NCBI GenBank assembly: GCA_000715855.1
Contig: KL571366.1
Span: 33,351-38,543, forward strand
DNA: 5,193 bases
From: Actinoplanes liguriensis
GTDB taxonomy: Bacteria; Actinomycetota; Actinomycetes; Mycobacteriales; Micromonosporaceae
Direction: 5' to 3'
The position numbers and the translations under genes are program-made. The notes below the pieces were generated by a model. That model saw only the letters and a program-made list of their open reading frames with translations. It searched no databases and was not told the origin of the DNA. Position 1 is the first letter of the stretch, and every line of letters starts with the position of its first letter. Positions 1 to 4,809 of the stretch are shown piece by piece.

Positions 1-88
1 CGGTGACCAGACCGGCGAACAGCGTCAGCACCGCGGCGACAGCGGTAGCCAGGCGTGGGAGGCCGCGCCGGGCGGGGAAGTGGCTCAT
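1..88 (-). CDS. N-terminus of a secreted or membrane-anchored protein (partial, runs off left edge)
   Basis: Only the first 29 codons are inside the window. The start is ATG at 88-86, preceded by GGAG (97-94) with a 5-nt spacer, which is a good Shine-Dalgarno. The peptide begins MSHFPARRGLPRL and continues with an Ala/Val/Leu-rich stretch (about residues 14-28). Basic residues (two Arg at 7-8, one at 12) followed by a hydrophobic core is the pattern of a Sec signal peptide or a first membrane anchor. No signal-peptidase site is visible before the edge. The function of the mature protein cannot be told from this fragment. The gene is transcribed in the same direction as the hydrolase pair, but a 202-bp spacer with a strong hairpin separates them, so it is probably a separate transcription unit. 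Confidence 0.7.
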   Translation of the reverse strand, partial: MSHFPARRGLPRLATAVAAVLTLFAGLVT

Positions 89-134
89 GAAAGCTCCATT
101 GAGGTCGATGGCCGTTACCTCATGGTGATCTCAT

Positions 135-165
135 CGGCTCCGCTGTCAACAGCGGACCGGAGCCG
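135..165. repeat. Small nested inverted repeats upstream of the secreted-protein gene
   Basis: CCGCTGT (140-146) and ACAGCGG (149-155) form a perfect 7-bp inverted repeat with a 2-nt centre. CGGCTCC (135-141) and GGAGCCG (159-165) are also complementary and overlap it. The position, about 50-75 bp upstream of the start at 88, would suit an operator or promoter-proximal element. No convincing -10/-35 pair was found beside it. GC-rich DNA gives such short palindromes by chance fairly often, so the role is open. Confidence 0.3.
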
Positions 166-217
166 GTCAGCCGCGCCTTCTGTGCGGCAGATCCGGATGC
201 CGAGCCGCGCGAGCCTC

Positions 218-272
218 CGGCTGGCGCTCACTGTGGTTATCCGTGCCGAATAACCACAGTGAGCGCCAGCCG
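218..272. terminator. Perfect 23-bp hairpin downstream of the hydrolase operon
   Basis: Positions 218-240 and 250-272 are exactly complementary over 23 bp, with a 9-nt loop CCGTGCCGA at 241-249. The hairpin begins 18 bp after the stop codon (291-293) of the chloroperoxidase-like gene, where an intrinsic terminator of the minus-strand operon would sit. No T-run follows the stem on either strand. Actinobacterial terminators often lack one, so termination is inferred from stem strength and position. It would also insulate the downstream gene at 88-1. A long perfect stem could alternatively be a protein-binding site or a stabilising 3' end of the mRNA. Confidence 0.7.
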
Positions 273-290
273 ACAAGGGCGACCCGCGGG

Positions 291-1112
291 TCAGCTGTTG
301 AGGAAGTCGATGAGGGCCGCGTTGAACTCGGCCGGGTGGCTGGCGTTGATGCCGTGCGGACCGTCCTTGATCACGACCAGCTTGGCGCCGGGCACAGCCT
401 CGGCCGTGCGGGCGCCGCTGACCTGGAACGGGACGATGGCGTCGCTGTCACCGTGGATGACCAGCACCGGAACGTCGATCTTCGCCAGGTCGCCACGGAA
501 GTCCGTGTAACTGAACGCGGCGATGCAGTCGAGCGTCGCCTTCGCCGAGGCCACGTGGGCGAGCTCCTGGCCGTACCGGATCTGCGCGTCACTGACCTTC
601 GGCGTGCCACCGGCGGAGAAGAAGCCCTGCACGAAACCGTCGACGAACGCGATCCGATCCGCGACCACACCGTCCTGGAAACCCTTGATCGTGGCGTCGT
701 CGAGCCCGCCACCGGGGTTGTCGTCACTCTTGTACAGGTAGGGCGGCACCGCGCCGGCGAACACCGCGCGGGCGATCCGGGCGCTGCCGTAACTGCCCAG
801 GTAGCGGGCGACCTCACCACCACCCATCGAGAACCCGACGAGCGTGACCCCGGTCAGGTCCAGCTTCGTGAGCACCGCGTCGAGATCCGCGGCGAACGTG
901 TCGTAGTCGTAGCCGTCCCACGGCTGACTGCTCTGGCCGAAACCCCGCCGGTCGTACGTGATCACACGCTTGCCCGCGGCGACAAGTGGCGCGAGCTGCG
1001 CCTCCCAGCTGCGGCCCGACAGCGGCCAGCCGTGGATCAGCACGACCGGGTCACCGGCGCCGAAGTCCTCGTAGTAGAGCTCGACGTCGGTGCTGACGGT
1101 GATGTGGGGCAT
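291..1112 (-). CDS. Alpha/beta hydrolase, non-heme chloroperoxidase-like
   Basis: This 273-residue protein is close to the usual length (about 275) of cofactor-free bacterial haloperoxidases and esterases such as BPO-A2 and CPO-L. The oxyanion-loop motif HGWP is at residues 27-30. The nucleophile elbow GFSMGG at 93-98 puts the catalytic Ser at 95. The acid is Asp224 in HGDSD, and the catalytic His is 253 in GPHG. The cap region has the family-typical segment around residues 119-170. No signal peptide is visible, so it is cytoplasmic. Family members are serine hydrolases; the halogenation seen in vitro comes from perhydrolysis, so the natural reaction is probably ester or lactone hydrolysis. 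The start is ATG at 1112 with AGAAGGA about 7 nt upstream. It lies 27 nt after the upstream hydrolase and should be co-transcribed with it under MarR control. The exact substrate cannot be inferred. Confidence 0.9.
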   Translation of the reverse strand: MPHITVSTDVELYYEDFGAGDPVVLIHGWPLSGRSWEAQLAPLVAAGKRVITYDRRGFGQSSQPWDGYDYDTFAADLDAVLTKLDLTGVTLVGFSMGGGEVARYLGSYGSARIARAVFAGAVPPYLYKSDDNPGGGLDDATIKGFQDGVVADRIAFVDGFVQGFFSAGGTPKVSDAQIRYGQELAHVASAKATLDCIAAFSYTDFRGDLAKIDVPVLVIHGDSDAIVPFQVSGARTAEAVPGAKLVVIKDGPHGINASHPAEFNAALIDFLNS

Positions 1113-1139
1113 TCTCGGTTCCTTCTGTTGACGGGTGTT

Positions 1140-1934
1140 TCAGGATTTCGGCGTGGCGTGCCGGCCGGCGAAGGCCCACACGGCTTTGACCAGCATGTCA
1201 GGCGTCTCGATCTGCGGCATGTGGCCGGTCTCCGGGAGCACCGTGAACTCCGCGCCGGGAATCGCGGCGGCATAGGCCCGGCCGAAGTCGGTGTCGCCGA
1301 TCCGGTCGGCCTCACCCCAGACGACCAGGGTCGGAGCGGTCACCCCGCCGAGCCGGCCAGCCAGCGTGGGGTCGGCCATCGTGCGACCGGCGTACACCTC
1401 TAGGGCGACACGGTTGCCGGCCATCGCCTCGCGGGCCTGCGGGGGCAGCTTGGCCGGGTCGATCCCGTACGTCGCCGGGTCGTGGTAGCTGAGCTGGGCG
1501 AGCTCGGCGGGAGTCAGCGCGAAGAAGTCGGCCACCGGGTGACCGGGGACCTCGATGCCCACCGCGTCCACCAGCACGTAGCCGCTGACCCGGGGCGAGT
1601 TCAGCAGCGCCATCTCGGCGGTGATCCAGCCACCGATCGAGTTGCCGACCACCATGACGTCTTGCAGATCAAGAGCGTCGAGCAGAGCGACGTACGTCGT
1701 AGCAAGCCCGGCAATCGAGTCGAGCGCACCGGGTCGCGGCGTGCCGTTGAACCCGGGGTGGACCGGGGTGAGCACCCGCGCGTGCTCGGCGCCGGCGAGC
1801 CGATCGGCCCAGGGCGTGACGGTGAGCGGGCCACCACCGCCGTGCAGCAGCAGGATCGGGCGGCCCTCGCCACGTTCGGTGACGGTGACCTCGACGGCGC
1901 CGAGGCCGGCAACGGTGAGCGAGTGGACGGTCAT
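1140..1934 (-). CDS. Alpha/beta fold hydrolase
   Basis: This 264-residue protein has a complete alpha/beta-hydrolase triad. HGGGGP at 31-36 forms the oxyanion hole, GNSIGG at 97-102 gives nucleophile Ser99, and WGEAD at 206-210 gives Asp210. GHMPQIE at 237-243 gives His238. The GNSIGG elbow and the late GHMPQIE motif resemble the group with meta-cleavage-product and other C-C bond or ester hydrolases, but this is a superfamily-level call. No signal peptide or membrane segment is seen. The start ATG at 1934 is well supported by AGGAG (1946-1942) with a 7-nt spacer. It is the first gene of the minus-strand operon, directly beside the operator shared with the divergent marR gene. Its sequence is distant from the next gene's product, so the pair are not a recent tandem duplication. 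Confidence 0.88.
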   Translation of the reverse strand: MTVHSLTVAGLGAVEVTVTERGEGRPILLLHGGGGPLTVTPWADRLAGAEHARVLTPVHPGFNGTPRPGALDSIAGLATTYVALLDALDLQDVMVVGNSIGGWITAEMALLNSPRVSGYVLVDAVGIEVPGHPVADFFALTPAELAQLSYHDPATYGIDPAKLPPQAREAMAGNRVALEVYAGRTMADPTLAGRLGGVTAPTLVVWGEADRIGDTDFGRAYAAAIPGAEFTVLPETGHMPQIETPDMLVKAVWAFAGRHATPKS

Positions 1935-1959
1935 GTGATCACTCCTGCGAAGGGGGGTT

Positions 1960-1995
1960 GTATATAAGGAACCTTATGTCAGGTTCCTTATATAC
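1960..1995. promoter_or_regulatory. Operator: perfect 15-bp inverted repeat between marR and the hydrolases
   Basis: The left arm GTATATAAGGAACCT (1960-1974) and right arm AGGTTCCTTATATAC (1981-1995) are exact reverse complements around the spacer TATGTC. Complementarity resumes further out (GGTT/AACC) after a 2-nt bulge. The left arm also contributes to its own near-palindrome ATAAGG-AA-CCTTAT (1964-1977), the 14-16-bp size usual for one MarR dimer. The right side has a weaker AGG-TT-CCT core. Two adjacent dimers or one extended site are both possible. This AT-rich island contrasts sharply with the surrounding GC-rich DNA. Placement between a MarR gene and a divergent operon makes it the likely target of that regulator. 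Confidence 0.85.
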
Positions 1996-1999
1996 GCAA
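1971..1999 (-). promoter_or_regulatory. Candidate promoter of the hydrolase operon
   Basis: Reading the minus strand, TTGCGT (1999-1994) and TAAGGT (1976-1971) are separated by 17 bp. They match a -35 of TTGnnn type and an actinobacterial TAnnnT -10. Transcription would start near 1964, leaving about 30 nt of leader including the AGGAG site. The whole element lies within the 15-bp inverted repeat, so a bound regulator should block RNA polymerase. Assigned by eye only. Confidence 0.4.
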
Positions 2000-2013
2000 C
2001 CTTGCGATAGCCT
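1984..2013 (+). promoter_or_regulatory. Candidate marR promoter giving a leaderless transcript
   Basis: TAGCCT at 2008-2013 fits the actinobacterial -10 pattern TAGnnT. TTCCTT at 1984-1989 is a weak -35 candidate with an 18-bp spacer. Transcription would begin at about 2019-2020, the A of the marR ATG. No Shine-Dalgarno precedes that ATG (the upstream bases are GATAGCCTCCCTCC), which agrees with a leaderless mRNA. The -35 lies in the right operator arm, which predicts autorepression. Confidence 0.45.
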
Positions 2014-2019
2014 CCCTCC

Positions 2020-2433
2020 ATGACCACCTCCCTGCAGCAGGTCGGCCTGGCCGTCAAACGCCTCCAGTGGCGGCACCACCGCGAGGCGAACCGGCGCCTG
2101 GCCCCGCTCGGCCTGTCCCTGGTGCAGTGGGACACCCTCCGTCACCTGCACGCCAACCCCGGCGCATCGCTGCACCGGCTGGCCGAGCTGACCTTCCAGA
2201 CCGACCAGTCCATGGGCGAGCTGGCCAGGCGGATGGCCGACCGCGGTCTCATCGAGCGCATCGAGGGCCCGGGCCGCAAGGTCCAGCACCAGCTCACCCC
2301 CACCGGCAACGACCTGCGCCGCGCCGGCGGCGAAGCGGTCGACGTCGTCCTGACGGACTCCCTCGGACGCCTCACCACCGACGAGCGCGAAACCCTCCAC
2401 CAACTGCTACTCAAAGCAGCCGAGCCCCGCTAG
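2020..2433 (+). CDS. MarR-family transcriptional regulator
   Basis: This 137-residue protein has the length and layout of a small MarR regulator. An N-terminal dimerisation helix (about 3-30) is followed by a winged helix-turn-helix. The segment SLHRLAELT (50-58) is the first HTH helix, and TDQSMGELARRMADRGLI (61-78) holds the recognition helix. The wing runs through RIEGPGRKVQHQLTPTG (80-96), with the family-typical basic tip and LTPTG. C-terminal helices (about 98-134) complete the dimer interface. The protein has no cysteine, so thiol-based redox sensing as in OhrR is excluded and a small-molecule ligand is more likely. It is divergent from the hydrolase pair and shares its operator, so it probably represses both that operon and itself. 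ATG at 2020 lacks a Shine-Dalgarno but fits leaderless translation. Confidence 0.92.
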   Translation: MTTSLQQVGLAVKRLQWRHHREANRRLAPLGLSLVQWDTLRHLHANPGASLHRLAELTFQTDQSMGELARRMADRGLIERIEGPGRKVQHQLTPTGNDLRRAGGEAVDVVLTDSLGRLTTDERETLHQLLLKAAEPR

Positions 2434-2602
2434 GCAGCGCGGCCCCCGACAGGTCGCCGACCCTGGCCGGTCGCGGGCGGTCCGACGGCCGGCCGCAGAC
2501 CGGAGCACGGGAGGCTCGATTCGGACGACACGGGTGAGGATGAGACGGGCGAACCGGACGTCGCCGAAGGGTCCTCAGTCCGGCCCTGCACGATGCTGAC
2601 GT
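2434..2602. other. Intergenic spacer between convergent genes, with a weak hairpin
   Basis: This stretch separates the convergent marR and membrane-protein genes. GGCCGG (2465-2470) can pair with CCGGCC (2489-2494) across an 18-nt loop, a weak terminator candidate without a T-run. A 12-bp string GCACGATGCTGA at 2588-2599 repeats at 2644-2655 inside the neighbouring gene. No RNA gene is recognisable. A short minus-strand frame (2618-2430) was considered and not called. Confidence 0.4.
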
Positions 2603-3418
2603 TCAGCCGATGCTCCATTCGGCGGTTCCCTGGTTGCCGGCGGGCACGATGCTGATCCGGAGCCGGGTCAACTGATCATGGTTTCCCAGGTCGAAAGTCG
2701 CGATCTGGTCAGCGTCATGGTCCGGATCGATGCGGTGCCATTGGTAGGGCGAGGCCATCGAGGGCATCCACCTGCCGGACTCGACCGCTCCCCAGGACAC
2801 GGGCCGCACGTCGATACCCAGGAGGTCCGTACCGAGATATTCGCAGTGCAGCCGGAACGTCTCCCGGCGCCGGTTGCCGGGCTTTCGCTGCCGGACCGGT
2901 GGTGACGCACGCGTGGCGGTCACCTTGACCAACTCGCCGTGCTCGCTGGAGATGATCGCGCTTTCGCCGAGCGCGCCGTCCCAGCAGGAGGGGAAGCCGA
3001 GTTCCCCGGGCGGGATGGTGTACCCGGGCGGCACGGTGGGATACGAGTCCCACGGTATGGGGCCATCCGACATCCGGCAGGGCGGTTGCGCGGGGGAAGA
3101 CGGCGGCGGAGAAGGCGGCGGAACGGGTGCGGAGACTTCCGAGGGCGGAGTGGGTCGAGCAGCGATCAGGATGACCACCCCGATCGCCACGGTCAGGGCC
3201 AGAACGGCAGCGAGGGCAACCGACCGGCGTCGTACGCGCGGCGCGGGCCGCACAGCGACCTGATGTGTGGGTGGCGCCGGGGCGTCGGCCACCGGCTCCG
3301 GTTGTTCGAGGGACGCGCGCCGCCGCGTGGCGACCACCGCCGCGACGGCCCCGATCGCGAGAACGAGCACGACGACAGGCGCCCACGAGCGGATGCGGCG
3401 CCCAAGCGGCAAGATCAC
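2603..3418 (-). CDS. Hypothetical protein with two membrane segments and a proline-rich linker
   Basis: I do not recognise a family. The 271-residue frame starts at GTG (3418), with only a weak purine stretch (GGACGG) close upstream. Hydrophobic segments lie at about residues 12-30 and 67-87. The loop between them carries TRRR (31-34) and RVRRRS (61-66), so by the positive-inside rule it is cytoplasmic and the C-terminal part lies outside. A linker at 88-113 is rich in Pro and Ser. The domain after it (about 114-271) contains three cysteines (114, 145, 192) and ends in a beta-like region (RLRISIVPAG, then AEWSIG). It may be a cell-surface accessory or sensing protein. It follows the kinase-LuxR fusion gene by 129 nt on the same strand, so co-transcription is possible but not shown. 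Confidence 0.7.
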   Translation of the reverse strand: MILPLGRRIRSWAPVVVLVLAIGAVAAVVATRRRASLEQPEPVADAPAPPTHQVAVRPAPRVRRRSVALAAVLALTVAIGVVILIAARPTPPSEVSAPVPPPSPPPSSPAQPPCRMSDGPIPWDSYPTVPPGYTIPPGELGFPSCWDGALGESAIISSEHGELVKVTATRASPPVRQRKPGNRRRETFRLHCEYLGTDLLGIDVRPVSWGAVESGRWMPSMASPYQWHRIDPDHDADQIATFDLGNHDQLTRLRISIVPAGNQGTAEWSIG

Positions 3419-3457
3419 AACCGTCCGATCGTCAGTCCGCGGCCCACCCTGAGCGGA

Positions 3458-3579
3458 GTACTGCTGAAGTCGCGGCTCTCACCCGGCCGGGCGGGCCTTC
3501 GCGACGGCGGAAAGCGCGCCGGCCGCGTACTGCTGAAGACATGGCTTTCACCAGGCGGGGCGGGCCTTGGCGATGGCGG
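3458..3579. repeat. Imperfect tandem repeat of the 3' end of the kinase-LuxR gene
   Basis: Positions 3458-3510 and 3527-3579 align without gaps at 45 of 53 bases, offset 69. Both begin GTACTGCTGAAG and share GGCGGGCCTT. Read on the minus strand, the genic copy encodes AIAKARPAW-stop and the extra copy encodes AVAKARPAG-stop, in the same frame, each followed by a codon pattern ending LQQY. Several differences are synonymous or conservative (GCC/GCG, CCC/CCG, ATC/GTC), as if the extra copy once belonged to a coding paralog. It is now non-coding, lying between the stop at 3548 and the start of the next gene. Confidence 0.8.
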
Positions 3580-4687
3580 CCGACCGGCTCGTCACGCCCA
3601 GCTTGGTGAAGATGTGATTGACGTGCGTCTTCACCGTGGCGTTGCTGATGTGCAGGCGCAGCGCGATCTCGCGGTTGCTCAGCCCGTCGACGATCAGTTC
3701 CAGCAACTCGGTCTCACGGTCGGTCAGCCCCAGGGACGGCGGGGTGCGGCCGGGCCCGGCGCGGGTGGCGGCGGCGAGCAGGGCCTGCTGGGCGGGCCCG
3801 GCAAGGTGCCGGCGGGCATTGCTCAGCGCCTCCTGAGCGGTGCGCAGCAGGGCAAGGCCGGCGGCGGCGGGCAGTTGACGCGGCCGGCCGGTGACGTCCA
3901 GGACGGTGTCGCCGCCGGCCAGCGCGGCGAGGGCATCCGGCAGCGGTGGCACGTCGTGGCGCAGGGCGTGCACGGCCTGGCGGGTCTCGTTCAGGCCGTC
4001 GGCGGCGAGGCGGTGCGCGTGCCGGACGCGGTCGCGGGCGCCGGTGGTGTCGCCACCGTCGGTGAGCAGCGCGTCGGCCAGCTCGAGCTGGATCGACAGG
4101 TCCGCCAGGCTGTGGGCGAGGATGTCGTGGATCTCGCGGGCGATCCTGGTCCGCTCGGCCAGCGCGGCGGCGCGTTCCCGGTCGGCCTGACCGGCCTGGG
4201 CCGCACGCAGCTGGGCGGTGCGCAGGCCGCGGGCCAGGCCGCCGGTGTAGAAGCCGCCGATCAGGGCGAGCATCACCAGCGTGGTGGCGCCGCCGGCGTC
4301 GAAGGCGAGCCAGGCGGTGAGCACCGCGGCGGCGCCGGCCAGCGGCACGAGCGTCGCGCGCAGGCTCAGCAGCAGCGCCGATTGCAGGCAGGCGACCAGC
4401 ATCAACGCGTCGATCCAGTAGTTGCCGGCGACCAGCGAGGCCAGCCCGGTCGTCGCGGCGATCACGACGAGCAGCGCGAGCAGCAGGGGTGAGTCGGGAA
4501 TGTCGTCGTCGTCCCAGCGCCACAGCACCAGCGAGACGAGCCAGGCCAGCACCCCGGCGCCGATCAGGGCCAGGACCGGGGCGTCGAACGGCTCGGAGGC
4601 CGTGACGAAGGTGAACGTCAGCACGAACGGCATCTCGACGGCGCGCAGCAGCCAGCCCACCCGGGCACCGGTGATCGACAAACCCAC
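3548..4687 (-). CDS. Membrane sensor kinase fragment fused to a LuxR-type DNA-binding domain
   Basis: With the GTG start at 4687 this is 379 residues. About six membrane segments lie at roughly 17-32, 37-56, 67-87, 92-109, 111-129 and 135-152. A HisKA_3-type dimerisation region follows with REIHDILAHSL and phospho-acceptor His187. The ATPase domain begins with the N-box QEALSNARRH (285-294) and then stops: no DxGxG or later glycine box exists. After a linker (about 295-320) comes a complete LuxR/GerE helix-turn-helix (321-365) with LTDRETELLELI, GLSNREIA and ATVKTHV. No receiver domain is present. Kinase and regulator are normally separate neighbouring genes, so this looks like an in-frame deletion fusion or a true membrane-tethered regulator. 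ATP-dependent autophosphorylation should be impossible alone. The frame is open to GTG 4762, but those 25 codons run through the spacer repeats; TTG 4681 (GGGG, 7-nt spacer) is equally plausible. Confidence 0.8.
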   Translation of the reverse strand: MGLSITGARVGWLLRAVEMPFVLTFTFVTASEPFDAPVLALIGAGVLAWLVSLVLWRWDDDDIPDSPLLLALLVVIAATTGLASLVAGNYWIDALMLVACLQSALLLSLRATLVPLAGAAAVLTAWLAFDAGGATTLVMLALIGGFYTGGLARGLRTAQLRAAQAGQADRERAAALAERTRIAREIHDILAHSLADLSIQLELADALLTDGGDTTGARDRVRHAHRLAADGLNETRQAVHALRHDVPPLPDALAALAGGDTVLDVTGRPRQLPAAAGLALLRTAQEALSNARRHLAGPAQQALLAAATRAGPGRTPPSLGLTDRETELLELIVDGLSNREIALRLHISNATVKTHVNHIFTKLGVTSRSAAIAKARPAW

Positions 4688-4719
4688 CGCCCCACTGTAG
4701 GAGCCGGCCGGCAGGCAGT

Positions 4720-4754
4720 GATCAACCCGCGGGTGGAGACCGAGATCAACCCGC
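4720..4754. repeat. 11-bp direct repeat in the kinase/transporter spacer
   Basis: GATCAACCCGC occurs at 4720-4730 and again at 4744-4754, a period of 24 bp (a little over two helical turns). It interleaves with the 12-bp inverted repeat at 4726-4769. Such same-face spacing would suit two binding sites for one regulator. A direct effect on the divergent promoters is an inference. Confidence 0.5.
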
Positions 4755-4769
4755 TGGTCCACCCGCGGG
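4726..4769. promoter_or_regulatory. 12-bp inverted repeat, candidate operator between the fusion gene and the MMPL gene
   Basis: CCCGCGGGTGGA (4726-4737) and TCCACCCGCGGG (4758-4769) are exact reverse complements across 20 bp. Each contains the self-palindromic octamer CCCGCGGG. A further perfect palindrome, CCACCGGTGG, lies at 4781-4790. All sit in the 122-bp spacer between the divergent starts at 4687 and 4810. LuxR-type output domains bind dyad sites, so this is a natural candidate target for the fusion protein or its ancestor. No clear -10 element could be assigned in either direction. Confidence 0.5.
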
Positions 4770-4809
4770 CTGACGCCCTGCCACCGGTGGTCCGCGCAGG
4801 CTGGCGATC

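Noticed and set aside
243..1403. Long plus-strand open frame (386 codons) across the hydrolase genes
   Set aside because: It is antisense to two hydrolases with full catalytic motifs and encodes an Arg/Val/Gly-rich sequence with no domain. High GC keeps such opposite frames open.
2067..2537. Alternative plus-strand frame inside and beyond marR
   Set aside because: The product is Arg/Pro-rich with no domain. The MarR frame in the same place has a clear winged helix.
2430..2618. Minus-strand 62-codon frame overlapping the end of the membrane-protein gene
   Set aside because: An ATG at 2618 with a distant AGGG is present, but the product is Ser/Pro/Gly low complexity, it reaches into the marR stop, and nothing else supports it.
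2939..4492. Long plus-strand open frame (517 codons) opposite the membrane protein and kinase-LuxR gene
   Set aside because: The product is low-complexity Gly/Arg/Gln-rich. It crosses two real minus-strand genes and their spacer, and it is explained by GC-rich codon bias on the other strand.
4688..4762. N-terminal extension of the fusion gene to GTG 4762
   Set aside because: It has no Shine-Dalgarno, runs through the inverted and direct repeats, and adds residues unlike a kinase N-terminus.
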